From CAWKOH01 sp963851245 (GTDB lineage: Bacteria > Actinomycetota > Acidimicrobiia > Acidimicrobiales > Palsa-688): a DNA stretch of 64,000 nt. Positions within the stretch are counted from its first letter, which is position 1. Each line of letters begins with the position of its first letter. Below, one piece after another: positions 27,151 to 36,326 of this stretch. The notes under the pieces were generated by a model, which was not told where the DNA came from, did not search any database, and worked only from the letters and a program-made list of their open reading frames with translations. The position numbers were made by a program, and so were the translations under genes. Location: assembly GCA_963851245.1 (NCBI GenBank), contig CAWKOH010000005.1, forward strand, positions 310,001-374,000. Reading direction: 5' to 3'.

Positions 27151-28242
27151 TCACCGTCGACGTCCCGGGAGGAGCCGCTGGGCCTGCAGTTCGGCGAACC
27201 ACTGCCGGAACATGTCCTCGGTATCGATACATTCGCCGAACCCAGCTTGACGGAGCTTGATGGTGCTCAGAAGCGCCGCCGCAGGGCGATCGCCTCGCCC
27301 ACCGAAGAGTATGTCGGCGTATGCCCACGAACCACCAACGAAGGCGGCCATGTCCGCCGGTGCTTCGAGCCCATAACGATTTACCACGGCGGCCCACTCC
27401 CCGGCTCGCCCGGGCATCACGTCACTGAGCCGAGCCGGTCGCGGCTCGCCCACCTCCATTCCGAGCACTTCAGCTATCGCTGGCCACACGTCCTGCCAGC
27501 AGAAGACATCGCCGTTGGTGACGTTGAACGTCTCGTTGCGAGCCTCGGGGCTCGCCGCCGCCCAGGCGAGGGTCTTGGCCAACAAGCGGGCGTCTACCGC
27601 TTCTAGGGCTGACGGCTCCCCGCCTGGAAAGGAAAGCGGTCGTCCCCGCTCCCGTTCGATCGACGCGTAAACACCGATCGCCGGCAGGAGGTTCATAGGG
27701 CTCCCGATCGAATCTCCGTAAACAACTTGTGGGCGCAGGATCGTCCAGGACCAATCCCCCGATTTCGCCATCCGCCGCAAAGCATCCTCTTGGAGGAAGT
27801 AGAAGTTATCGTGCTCATCTCGCCGACCTCTCTCTTTCGCGGGAATAGGCGTACGCCCCAGGTGGAATCCATACGCCTTCGCCCCCTGAAGCAGGCTCAC
27901 GTGCCGCAGGCTGGAACGGTGCGCCGCAATCAGTGGCTCCAGACTGTTCTCGAGGAGACGCAGGTTGTATTGCATCAAGTCATGGTCCCGCCACCCTGTG
28001 GTGAGGTCGTTGGCTTCCTGCAAAGCGGCATAGATGATGTGCGTAGTACCGGAAAACGCTTCGGAACCCAAAATCTCCGCACATTCCTGCCGGTCCGACA
28101 GGTCGATGGGGACGTGAAGGAGGCCGGTGACGCGAGGAGGCCGGCGCGATACCCCCACCACGGAGGTGTTGTCGAGGGTGACGAAGTGCCTCGCCGCCGA
28201 GCCGCCCACCACTCCGGTAGCACCGAATACGACGACCTTCAT
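27151..28242 (-). CDS. PRISE-type SDR (enone / 5-beta-reductase-like)
   Basis: A 363-residue NAD(P)-binding protein starting MKVVVFGATGVVGGSAARHF. The motif DNFYFLQEDALRRMAKSGDW corresponds to the conserved Tyr-containing N-F-Y-Y-x-x-E-D segment of the PRISE family (progesterone 5-beta-reductase, iridoid synthase), which reduces enones. The longer open frame to 28434 overlaps the Rieske gene and is rejected. Its place between a Rieske oxygenase and P450 genes suggests reduction of a conjugated ketone in a cyclic substrate. The catalytic role is inferred from the family. Confidence 0.88.
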   Translation of the reverse strand: MKVVVFGATGVVGGSAARHFVTLDNTSVVGVSRRPPRVTGLLHVPIDLSDRQECAEILGSEAFSGTTHIIYAALQEANDLTTGWRDHDLMQYNLRLLENSLEPLIAAHRSSLRHVSLLQGAKAYGFHLGRTPIPAKERGRRDEHDNFYFLQEDALRRMAKSGDWSWTILRPQVVYGDSIGSPMNLLPAIGVYASIERERGRPLSFPGGEPSALEAVDARLLAKTLAWAAASPEARNETFNVTNGDVFCWQDVWPAIAEVLGMEVGEPRPARLSDVMPGRAGEWAAVVNRYGLEAPADMAAFVGGSWAYADILFGGRGDRPAAALLSTIKLRQAGFGECIDTEDMFRQWFAELQAQRLLPGRRR

Positions 28243-28376
28243 CGTCTGAGCATTTTCAGGATGCGATCGGTTAAGGCAGCAACGAACTGCGCCAGTCGAA
28301 GGTCCTCGGCCCTGCCGCCCTGCGCCACCGGGTCGCTCAACGGCCGGATCACTTTCAGGTACTCGACGAAAAAGTC

Positions 28377-29717
28377 TCAGCCGGCCAGGTATCGGTCCAG
28401 TTCTTCGTGCATGTTGCTGATCGCCCGTTCCCATTCGGTGGCGAGGCGATGCTGCTGGTAGCTGCGCGAGTGAAGTCCCCGTTGCTGGCGGGCCAGGTTG
28501 CTGAAGTCCTGGCGGGGGATGCGCCCCCAGTTCTCGGTGTCGGTCGGCTCGAACCGGCCGGACAACCGGGCCTTCGGGACTTTCTGGTCAGCCGCCGGCA
28601 TGGTGAGGGACCACACCTCGAAGCGGCACATCTCCGGGTCGTCGTTGTAGGGCCGAAACCGGTACGACAAGGAGTTGCTGTACATGGGCAGATAGAAGAA
28701 GTTGGGGAACAGGAAGATCTCACCCCCCCACAGCTGCATGCTCTCCGGGGTCGCCCGCAGCGGGACGCCGGCGCCGGCGGCATACTCGATCAGAGCGGTG
28801 ATGGCCGCCGTCGCGTAGTCACCGTCAGGCCCGACCTTGGCCCGGACGCCCTCGAATACGTCGATGTCGCGCCGCAGCACCATGGCGTCCTGGCCTTCCC
28901 ACAGGAGCCGCATCGATTCGAGGAAGGCGTCCTGCCCCCGACCCCGGCTCACGGCTACGGCGCCTGGTTCCTTCCGGCCCTGGAAGCGGGAATGGCCGTT
29001 CTCGAAGCCGGTGACCTCGGCCGTATCCGGCCGGTAGCTCTCCCCGGCGCCCATGGTGAGCTGGGGATGGGTCGCCATCACGTGCCAGCCCTCGTGGAAC
29101 GCCTCCTGGGCCAGCTTCCAGTTGGCCGGGATGATGACCTCCTTCCACCAGTACACCCGGAGATCGTCGACTCCGAAGTCCTCGAGGAACTTGGCCGCGG
29201 GGGATAGGGCCTCCCGGAGGGGGCGGGCGCTCGGGTCCATGTTGATCCAGGCGCAGGCCCCCCACAGCTCCACCCGGCACTCCTGGAGCTTGATGTCGTC
29301 GGGCTGCAGGCATTCCTCGGCAAAGCCCTCCCGGCCGTAGAGGAACGAGGGAGATCCGTCGGAGTTCCACCGCCAGCCGTGGAACGGGCAGGCGATCTGC
29401 CCGCCGGGTAGCCGGCCCGAGCCCTTGCAAAGTTGGGTGGCCCGGTGGCGGCAGGCGTTGTAGAAGGCCTTGACCGACATGTCGGCCTGGCGTATGACGA
29501 GGATCGACTCGTCGCAAATCTCATACTCGACGAAGTCGCCCGGGTCGGGGATCTCCTCCAGCCGGCACGCCATCTGCCACACGCGAGGCCACAGCCGCTC
29601 CTTCTCGAGCTCGAAGAAGCCGCGGTCGAAATACCGCTCCCTGGGTACGTGCAGGCGGCTGCTCATGGCGAACGGCACCTGGGTCGTACCGCTCGGGCGT
29701 TTTTCGGTCATCGTCAT
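28377..29717 (-). CDS. aromatic ring-hydroxylating dioxygenase alpha subunit (Rieske)
   Basis: A 446-residue Rieske oxygenase. The [2Fe-2S] ligands are in NACRHRATQLC and CPFHGWRWN (C-x-H and C-x2-H). The mononuclear iron His pair is in NWKLAQEAFHEGWHVMATH. I chose the ATG at 29717 (MTMTEKRPSG) because AGGAGGG lies 8 bases upstream; the open frame starts 7 codons earlier. There is no small subunit, ferredoxin or reductase nearby. It heads the minus-strand oxidative operon and is divergent from the KstD-like flavoprotein, 170 bases away. It probably carries out mono- or dioxygenation of a ring. Confidence 0.93.
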   Translation of the reverse strand: MTMTEKRPSGTTQVPFAMSSRLHVPRERYFDRGFFELEKERLWPRVWQMACRLEEIPDPGDFVEYEICDESILVIRQADMSVKAFYNACRHRATQLCKGSGRLPGGQIACPFHGWRWNSDGSPSFLYGREGFAEECLQPDDIKLQECRVELWGACAWINMDPSARPLREALSPAAKFLEDFGVDDLRVYWWKEVIIPANWKLAQEAFHEGWHVMATHPQLTMGAGESYRPDTAEVTGFENGHSRFQGRKEPGAVAVSRGRGQDAFLESMRLLWEGQDAMVLRRDIDVFEGVRAKVGPDGDYATAAITALIEYAAGAGVPLRATPESMQLWGGEIFLFPNFFYLPMYSNSLSYRFRPYNDDPEMCRFEVWSLTMPAADQKVPKARLSGRFEPTDTENWGRIPRQDFSNLARQQRGLHSRSYQQHRLATEWERAISNMHEELDRYLAG

Positions 29718-29887
29718 GACGATCCCTCCTCGTGCCATCTTTGTCGGCGCCGGCAGCGAGCGTCAGTGCACGATCGGCCAACAACTTGACGCTTCCGGCC
29801 ATCCGCCGTCCTCCGCCCGGCGCGGGCCGGGGGATCTGGCAGGATGTCTTCGGCCCGCCACCGCGGCCCGAAAGATCGGGGGAGTAC

Positions 29888-31591
29888 GTGGTCTCGGAAG
29901 ATGAGTCGTTTGATTTCGTCATCGTCGGCAGCGGGGGAGGGGGCCTCGTCGCCGCGCTGGTGGCGGCCGAAATGGGGCTGAAGCCGGTCATCATCGAGAA
30001 GCAGTCAGTCGTCGGCGGCTCGACGGCCATGTCCGGCGGGATCCTCTGGATCCCGAACAATCCGCTGATGCAGGCGGAAGGAATCTCCGACTCGTTCGAG
30101 GACGGCCTGAGGTACTTCGACTCGGTGGTGGGCCCACCGGACGCCGGCTCGTCGCTCGAACGCCGGCAGTCGTTTCTTCGGGAAGGGCCCGAGATGCTGA
30201 CCTTCATTCAGCGCAAGGGCGTCCAGCTCGTCAGATGCGAGGGCTACAGCGACTACTACGACGACCGCCCGGGTGGCAACGCCAGAGGCCGGTCGGTCGA
30301 AGGCGTTCCGTGGGACGGTCACCAGCTCGGGGCCTGGTACGACAAGATCAATCCGGGCATGGGTAGGGGGCTCGGGATGGCCGTTCTGACCAACGAGGTG
30401 CGCCACCTGCCGGTGTGGAACCGCTCCGTGATCTCGTTCCGGACGACCATGCGGGTGGCGGCCCGGACCGTGTCGTCCCGGCGCCGGGGCCAGGACCTCT
30501 TCACCAACGGCATGTCGCTCATGGGGCAGTTGACGCGACTCGTGGTCGACGCCCGTATACCCCTATGGCTGGACACCGCCGTGGAGGAACTGGTGGTCGA
30601 GGACGGCCGGGTGGTCGGGGTGCGGTGCCAACGCAACGGCGTCTCCGTGGCGGTTCGCGGGGCGAGGGGGGTGCTGCTCTCAGCGGGCGGTTTCGAGCGC
30701 AATGGCGAGATGCGCATGAAGTACAGCGCCGCCACGCAACCCAGCGACGGCACGTGGACGATGGCCAACATGGGCAACACCGGCGAGGTGCTGGCGGCCG
30801 CTATCGCTCTGGGTGCCAAGGTGGACTACATGGACGAGGCCGTGTGGCTCCCGACGCCCCGCTGGGAGCTGGGGTCCGGCCTGGGCGTGGCCCGGCAGTA
30901 CGCCCGCAGCATCTTCGTCAACAAGCAGGGCCGGCGGTTCTGCAACGAGTCGAACTCGTACGTCGAGGTGACCCGGGCCATGTACGCCAACGACGCCGTG
31001 CCGTCCTGGTTGATATTCGACGACAAGTTTCGCCGCCGCCGGGTCTGGGCCCGGGGTATGCCGGAGCTGCGGAACTTGAAGTCGGTGCTACCCGGTCGTA
31101 TGCCCGAGGAGTTCGTCCGCAACGGCTGGATCAAGAAGGCCGACACCATCGGGGACCTCGCCGCCCAACTCGGCATTGACCCCGTCAAGCTGGGGGCCAC
31201 CGTGCGGGAGTTCAACCAGCATGCGGTCACGGGTCAGGATCCCGAGTTCCACCGCGGCGAGTCGCAGTACAACCGGGCGCTCGGCGACCCGGGCGACAAG
31301 GCGAACCCGGCCGTGGGCCCGATCAACGCGCCGCCTTACTACGCTACCGAGATCTACGCCGGCGACGTCGGTACCGCCGGAGGGGTGGTCACCGACGAGC
31401 ACGCCCGGGTTATCGACGAAGCCGACCAGCCCATCCCGGGGCTGTACGCCACCGGCAATATGACCGCGACCGTCATGGGCCGCTACTACCTCGGTGCCGG
31501 CGCCAGCATCGCCAACACGGCCGTGTTCGGCTACATCGCGGCCCGCCACGTCGGCGATCAGGCCCAAGCCGGAGGCGGTCAGGAGGGCTGA
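29888..31591 (+). CDS. FAD-dependent 3-ketosteroid dehydrogenase-like flavoprotein
   Basis: A 567-residue FAD protein of the fumarate reductase/KstD family. The dinucleotide fold is FVIVGSGGGGLVAALVAAEMG, followed by GGSTAMSGGILWIPNN. The C-terminal substrate/FAD segment is GLYATGNMTATVMGRYYLGA followed by GASIANTAVFGYIAA, matching the KstD pattern in which a Tyr and a Gly-rich loop hold the ring ketone. GTG at 29888 follows GGGGGAG. KstD enzymes introduce a C1-C2 double bond into 3-ketosteroids; a related alpha,beta-dehydrogenation of a cyclic ketone is likely here. True steroid specificity is not proven. Confidence 0.9.
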   Translation: MVSEDESFDFVIVGSGGGGLVAALVAAEMGLKPVIIEKQSVVGGSTAMSGGILWIPNNPLMQAEGISDSFEDGLRYFDSVVGPPDAGSSLERRQSFLREGPEMLTFIQRKGVQLVRCEGYSDYYDDRPGGNARGRSVEGVPWDGHQLGAWYDKINPGMGRGLGMAVLTNEVRHLPVWNRSVISFRTTMRVAARTVSSRRRGQDLFTNGMSLMGQLTRLVVDARIPLWLDTAVEELVVEDGRVVGVRCQRNGVSVAVRGARGVLLSAGGFERNGEMRMKYSAATQPSDGTWTMANMGNTGEVLAAAIALGAKVDYMDEAVWLPTPRWELGSGLGVARQYARSIFVNKQGRRFCNESNSYVEVTRAMYANDAVPSWLIFDDKFRRRRVWARGMPELRNLKSVLPGRMPEEFVRNGWIKKADTIGDLAAQLGIDPVKLGATVREFNQHAVTGQDPEFHRGESQYNRALGDPGDKANPAVGPINAPPYYATEIYAGDVGTAGGVVTDEHARVIDEADQPIPGLYATGNMTATVMGRYYLGAGASIANTAVFGYIAARHVGDQAQAGGGQEG

Positions 31592-31657
31592 GCCACAGCC
31601 CGGGGTGTCAGCGGCGGCCGCCATGAACCGGCGTCGTCAGTGCCCTGGCGAAACCGA

Positions 31658-32602
31658 TCACATAACCAGGGTGCGGTCGGCCCCCCTCGACCGACCCACG
31701 TGGGACCAGCTCCGGATCACCTCTCCGGCCTCCTCGCTGCTGGTCGGTGAGAAGGACGCCGGGGCCGGCTGAGGCGTCCTCACCCGCCGGCGGTACTCGC
31801 TGGGCGATTCCCCCGCGTACCGGCGGAACGACCGGGTGAACGCACTGGCGCTGTCGAATCCAACGGCGAGGGAGATGTCGAGCAGGCTCAGATCGCTCTC
31901 GGCCAGAAGGGCCATCGCCTTCAGCAGCCGGCTCTCCTGCAGATACTGGCGCCACGACATGCCGGTGTCGGCGACGAAGGCCCGCCGCAGAGACCGCTCC
32001 GATGCGCCGACCTCCCGGCACAGCTCGCTCATCGTGGCCTGGGCCAGATGGTCGCCGGCGTAGTCCATGGCCGCGGCGACGAGCGGGTCGGTGGCCGTCG
32101 GCAGGCACAGCGGCGTCTCATGGTCGAGCCACTCGGCTACCAGGTACGCCAGAGCGGCGAAAAAGGCGTCGGCCATGGCGTCGGACCGCGGCCGGCTGAC
32201 GGGCCAGCGCCGGGCGTAGAGGATCATCTCCCGTATAACCGGCGCTGCGGCCAGGATCCGGACCCGGTCTCCGGCCGGCAGGTCCATGGCCGGATCGAAA
32301 AAGACGGACACCGTCTTCACCCGGGTCAGGGTGCTGCAGTGCTCAACCCCGGCCGGGATCCACACGGCCTGCTGAGGGGGCAGCAAAAAGCGGGCCGTCT
32401 CGGTCTGCACCTCGGCGATGCCCTCGAAGGCGTACTCGACCTGGTGAAACTCGTGGGAGTGCCAGCCGGTGACCACCTCGTCGCCCAGCTCGACGGAGTA
32501 GGTGCCGGCTCGCACCGGCGTGCCTCCCGACCCAGGGTTGGCCGCTCCGGTCAAGGACTTGGCCGATCGCGCAGTGACCGCCATGCCAGGACGGTACATC
32601 AT
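31658..32602 (-). CDS. AraC family regulator with cupin sensor domain
   Basis: A 314-residue regulator. The N-terminal cupin-like domain has GWHSHEFHQVEYAFEG and PPQQAVWIPAGVEH. The C-terminal double helix-turn-helix has LCREVGASERSLRRAFVADT and ISLAVGFDSASAFTRSFRR. I take the ATG at 32602; an ATG at 32584 is the alternative. The open frame continues far upstream but is antisense to the divergent amidohydrolase gene. It is very close to the divergent plus-strand operon (start codons 6 bases apart) and is the obvious candidate to control it. Confidence 0.9.
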   Translation of the reverse strand: MMYRPGMAVTARSAKSLTGAANPGSGGTPVRAGTYSVELGDEVVTGWHSHEFHQVEYAFEGIAEVQTETARFLLPPQQAVWIPAGVEHCSTLTRVKTVSVFFDPAMDLPAGDRVRILAAAPVIREMILYARRWPVSRPRSDAMADAFFAALAYLVAEWLDHETPLCLPTATDPLVAAAMDYAGDHLAQATMSELCREVGASERSLRRAFVADTGMSWRQYLQESRLLKAMALLAESDLSLLDISLAVGFDSASAFTRSFRRYAGESPSEYRRRVRTPQPAPASFSPTSSEEAGEVIRSWSHVGRSRGADRTLVM

Positions 32603-32608
32603 CGGCTC

Positions 32609-33796
32609 ATGTCCGCGGAGCTCATCATCGATGCCGACAGCCACATCACGGAGCCGCCCGATGTATGGACCTCCCGCGTGCCGTCCCGGTACCGCGAGGA
32701 GGTCCCCCATGTCGTCCGCCGGGGGACGGCCGACACCTGGGTTCTCGGCGAGGACAGCCTGACCCCGGTCGGGGTCACCGCTCCGGCCGGCTGGCCGACC
32801 TTCCCGCCGGAGTATCCCCCGACCTACGCGGACTGTCATCCCGGCGCATATGACGCCAAAGCCCGGCTCGACTACATGGACGAGGCTGGCATATGGGCGC
32901 AGGTTCTCTACCCCAATGTGGGCGGCTTCGGCAGCCAGAACTTCCTCAAGCTGAAGGACGAGGAGCTGAAGCTGCTGTGCGTCACCGCTTACAACGACTT
33001 CCTCCTGGAATGGGCGGCGGCCGATCTCGAGCGGCTCCTGGCCGTGGTGGCCACCCCGTACTGGGACGTGGAAGCCACGGTCAAGGAGATCGAGCGCTGC
33101 GCCGGCCTGGGCGCCCGCGGCATCCTCTTCACCGGCGAGCCCCAGCGCTACGGCCTTCCGATCATCGGGGCCCAGCACTGGGACCCGCTGTGGGAGATCG
33201 CCCGGGACACCGGACTGCCTATCCATTTTCACATCGGCAACGCCGGCTCGACGTTGGAGGACGCCTCCCCCGAGCGGTACGCCCAGCACGGGATACCCGC
33301 CGCTCAGGCCTACACGGCAGTGTCCCTGTTCTTGAAAAACGCTGTGCAGTGCTCGGACCTGATCACCTCGGGAGTCCTCAACCGATACCCGGAGCTGAAG
33401 TTCGTGTCGGTGGAGAGCGGGATCGGATGGTTGCCCTTCATGCTTGAGGCCACCGACTACAGCTGGCTCGGCGCCTTCCGGCCCGGGCGGCAACGGACGG
33501 CCGACGACGTCCTGCCGTCGGAGCTGTTCCGCCAGAGCGTGTTCGTCACCTACTGGTTCGAGTCGGTGGCGCCCAAGCACTTCCTGGACGTGGTACCGAT
33601 CGACAACGTGCTCTTCGAGACCGACTTCCCGCACACCACCTGCCTGTTCGGCAACATCCAGGAGACCATCCAATCGGGCCTCGGTCACGTCGGCGACGAC
33701 GCGCGCCGGAAGATCCTCTGGGAGAACGCCGCCCGCCTGTATAACATCGTCGACCCGCCCGAAGCCTGGCGGATCCTTTCGAGGGGAGCAAAGTGA
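32609..33796 (+). CDS. amidohydrolase_2 family protein
   Basis: A 395-residue TIM-barrel metal hydrolase or decarboxylase. It begins MSAELIIDADSHITEPPDVW with the D-x-D-x-H entry motif. It has GLPIHFHIGNAGSTLED with a conserved His and FETDFPHTTC with the catalytic Asp. It is a close paralogue of the truncated protein at 1-649. It is first of a plus-strand operon of amidohydrolase, amidohydrolase, CoA transferase, FAH and SnoaL genes joined by 1- to 4-base overlaps. Family members include ACMSD-like decarboxylases and hydratases, so decarboxylation or ring hydrolysis are the main options. Confidence 0.92.
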   Translation: MSAELIIDADSHITEPPDVWTSRVPSRYREEVPHVVRRGTADTWVLGEDSLTPVGVTAPAGWPTFPPEYPPTYADCHPGAYDAKARLDYMDEAGIWAQVLYPNVGGFGSQNFLKLKDEELKLLCVTAYNDFLLEWAAADLERLLAVVATPYWDVEATVKEIERCAGLGARGILFTGEPQRYGLPIIGAQHWDPLWEIARDTGLPIHFHIGNAGSTLEDASPERYAQHGIPAAQAYTAVSLFLKNAVQCSDLITSGVLNRYPELKFVSVESGIGWLPFMLEATDYSWLGAFRPGRQRTADDVLPSELFRQSVFVTYWFESVAPKHFLDVVPIDNVLFETDFPHTTCLFGNIQETIQSGLGHVGDDARRKILWENAARLYNIVDPPEAWRILSRGAK

Positions 33797-35085
33797 TGGA
33801 AATGGACGGCCTGATCCTGGTCAGCGTGGACGACCACGTGGTCGAGCCCCCGGACATGTTCGAGGGTCGGTTGCCGGCCAAGTTCGCGGCCGAGGCGCCC
33901 CGGGTGGTCAGCGACGAGGTGAGCGACAAGTGGGTGTTCGGGAAAGGTGAGGCCCGCAACGCCGGGCTGAACGCCGTCGCCGGCCGCCCCCCTGAGGAGT
34001 ACGGACTCGAGCCGGCCACATTCGATGAGATCCGGGTCGGCTGCTTCGACGTCGACGAGCGGGTCAAGGACATGGACGCCAACGGGGTCCTCGGCTCCCT
34101 CAACTTCCCGTCCATGGCCCGCTTCTGCGGCCAGTTCTTTGCCAGTCGGGCCGGTCAGGACGCCGACCTCGCCCTGGCAGTGCTCCAGGCGTACAACGAC
34201 TGGCACCTGGAAGGGTGGTGCGGGGCCCATCCGGGCCGTTTCATCCCGTGCACCATCCCGCCGGTATGGGATCCGAGCCTTATGGCCGCCGAGATCGAGC
34301 GCACGGCCGCCAAGGGTTCCCACTGCGTGAGCTTCTCCATGAACCCCCACGCCCTGGGTTTCCCGTCGCTGCACACCGACCACTGGGACCCGTTCTGGGC
34401 CGCCTGCCAGGACACAGATACGGTCGTCACCATGCACATCGGCTCAGGAATGGCCGGCGAAGTGACGACCTCGCCCGACGCTCCCATGAACGTGCGTATC
34501 ACCTGCTCGGGGATCAACATCTACCCGACGGCCGCCGACCTCGTCTGGTCCCCGGTGTTCCAGAAGTTCCCGCGCCTCCGCATCGCCCTGGCCGAAGGCG
34601 GCATCGGCTGGATCCCCTACTTCCTGGAGCGGGTCGATTACACCTATGAGCACCACAAGGCCTGGACCCGCCCCAACCTGGGCGGCCGCCTGCCCTCCGA
34701 GATCTTCCGCGAGCACATCATCACCTGCTTCATCGCCGACGACTTCGGGGTGCGCAACCTGGGTGACATGAACGTCGACATGGTGTGCTGGGAGTGCGAC
34801 TACCCCCACTCCGACAGCACCTGGCCCAAGTCCCCCGAGCTGGTTTGGGACGCGGTAGACGGCCTCGACAAGGAAGTGATCGACCAGATCACCCACGAGA
34901 ACGCCATACGGTTGTTCTCATACGACCCCTTCTCTGTGATGCCCCGAGAGGAGTGCACGGTGGGCGCGCTGCGGCGCAAAGCCGAGGGGCACGACGTCTC
35001 GCTCGTGGCACGGGGCGTGAAGGAGCACCGCATAATGACTCTCGGCGAGTTCGCAGCCCAGGCGGCCCCGGCGGCCCGGGTCTGA
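33796..35085 (+). CDS. amidohydrolase_2 family protein
   Basis: A 429-residue paralogue of the preceding gene. The ATG at 33796 overlaps its TGA (TGATG), and GGGGAG lies just upstream. Motifs: VSVDDHVVEPPDMFEG at the N-terminus, VTMHIGSGMAGE, and CWECDYPHSDSTWP with the catalytic Asp. Two adjacent, tightly coupled members imply two successive steps or a heteromeric enzyme. It continues directly into the CoA transferase gene with another TGATG. Confidence 0.92.
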   Translation: MEMDGLILVSVDDHVVEPPDMFEGRLPAKFAAEAPRVVSDEVSDKWVFGKGEARNAGLNAVAGRPPEEYGLEPATFDEIRVGCFDVDERVKDMDANGVLGSLNFPSMARFCGQFFASRAGQDADLALAVLQAYNDWHLEGWCGAHPGRFIPCTIPPVWDPSLMAAEIERTAAKGSHCVSFSMNPHALGFPSLHTDHWDPFWAACQDTDTVVTMHIGSGMAGEVTTSPDAPMNVRITCSGINIYPTAADLVWSPVFQKFPRLRIALAEGGIGWIPYFLERVDYTYEHHKAWTRPNLGGRLPSEIFREHIITCFIADDFGVRNLGDMNVDMVCWECDYPHSDSTWPKSPELVWDAVDGLDKEVIDQITHENAIRLFSYDPFSVMPREECTVGALRRKAEGHDVSLVARGVKEHRIMTLGEFAAQAAPAARV

Positions 35086-36299
35086 TGCCCGGCCCGCTGG
35101 CCGGGATCCGTGTCGTCGAGGTGGCCACCCACGTGTTCGTGCCCATGTCGGGCGCGGTGCTCACCGAGTGGGGGGCCGAGGTGATCAAGGTCGAGCCCCC
35201 TGACGGCGGCGACCCCTACCGGGGCCTGGTTACGGCCGGCCTGCACAAGCTGTACCACGGGGTCGACGTCCACTTCCAGGCCACCAACCGGGGCAAGCGC
35301 TCGGTTGCCATCGACCTCAAGCACGAGGAAGGGCGGAAGCTGCTGTCGCGCCTTATCGGCGAGTGCGACGTGTTCGTGACCAACCTGCGCGGCGATGCCC
35401 GCCGGCGGTTGCGGATCGACGTGGATGACGTCCGCGCCGACAATCCGCGGGCCATCTATGTCCGGGGCAGCGCGTTCGGGCCGGAGGGCCCCGAAGCGGG
35501 GCGGGGGGGCTACGACTCCGGCGCCTACTGGGCCCGGACCGGCATGCAGCAGATCTTCACCGCACCGGACGCGGAGTGGCCGGCCACGCCCAGACCGGCG
35601 TTCGGCGACGTCGTCGGGGGACTGACCATCGCCGGCGCCATCAGCACCGCCCTGTACCAGCGTTCGGTCACTGGGGAGCCGCCGGTGGTGGATGTGTCCC
35701 TGCTGGCGGCCGGCATGTGGCAGGTCCAGATGGACATCCTTAGTGCGTCCATATCCGAAGACCAGGCGCCACGCATCCCTCCCTCGCGCTACCAGTTTCC
35801 CAATCCGCTGATGATGGCCTATCGAACCTCGGACGGGCGCATCATGAACCTTCAGTTGCTGTCCCCCGACCGGTTCTGGCCCGAGTTGTGCGCCGTCCTC
35901 GGGGAGCCAGAGATGGCCACCGACGAGCGCTTCACCGACATGGGCGCCCGCCGACAGAACAGCCGGGCGTGCATCGAATGGCTCGAGTCCATCTTCGAAC
36001 GGCGCTCGTTGGAGGAGTGGAAGAAGATTCTCACTGGCTTCGCCGGCGAGTGGGTCCCGACCGTGCACCCATCCGAGCTGGTGCACGACCCGCAGGTCGA
36101 GGCGAACGGGTATATCGAGCACATCGAGATGGACGGCGTCCGCGTCCCGGTCGTCGCCCCCCCGGTGCAGTTCGGCGGTCCCCGGAACCAGCCGCGCCGG
36201 GCGCCGGAGCTGGGTGAGGACACGGAGGCCGTCCTGCTAGAGCTCGGTTTGGGATGGAAGGACATCGGACAGCTGAAGGACGCCAAGGCGATCCTCTGA
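35085..36299 (+). CDS. CaiB/BaiF family (class III) CoA transferase
   Basis: A 404-residue class III CoA transferase starting MPGPLAGIRVVEVATHVFVP. The likely catalytic Asp (residue 175) is in PAFGDVVGGLTIAGAIS, equivalent to the Asp of formyl-CoA transferase that forms the acyl anhydride. The WGAEVIKVEPPDGGDPYRG segment is also characteristic. Its ATG overlaps the stop of the amidohydrolase gene. It probably moves CoA from a donor to a carboxylic acid intermediate of this pathway, avoiding ATP use. Confidence 0.93.
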   Translation: MPGPLAGIRVVEVATHVFVPMSGAVLTEWGAEVIKVEPPDGGDPYRGLVTAGLHKLYHGVDVHFQATNRGKRSVAIDLKHEEGRKLLSRLIGECDVFVTNLRGDARRRLRIDVDDVRADNPRAIYVRGSAFGPEGPEAGRGGYDSGAYWARTGMQQIFTAPDAEWPATPRPAFGDVVGGLTIAGAISTALYQRSVTGEPPVVDVSLLAAGMWQVQMDILSASISEDQAPRIPPSRYQFPNPLMMAYRTSDGRIMNLQLLSPDRFWPELCAVLGEPEMATDERFTDMGARRQNSRACIEWLESIFERRSLEEWKKILTGFAGEWVPTVHPSELVHDPQVEANGYIEHIEMDGVRVPVVAPPVQFGGPRNQPRRAPELGEDTEAVLLELGLGWKDIGQLKDAKAIL

Positions 36300-36326
36300 A
36301 TTCCAGACCGTTAAGGGGGACAGCAT

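Noticed and set aside
31658..33688. A 676-codon minus-strand frame including the AraC gene
   Set aside because: Residues before the cupin domain are antisense to the amidohydrolase gene and have no protein-like features; the AraC gene starts near 32602.
34800..36122. A 440-codon minus-strand frame
   Set aside because: It is the antisense shadow of the amidohydrolase and CoA transferase genes, which have clear family motifs.
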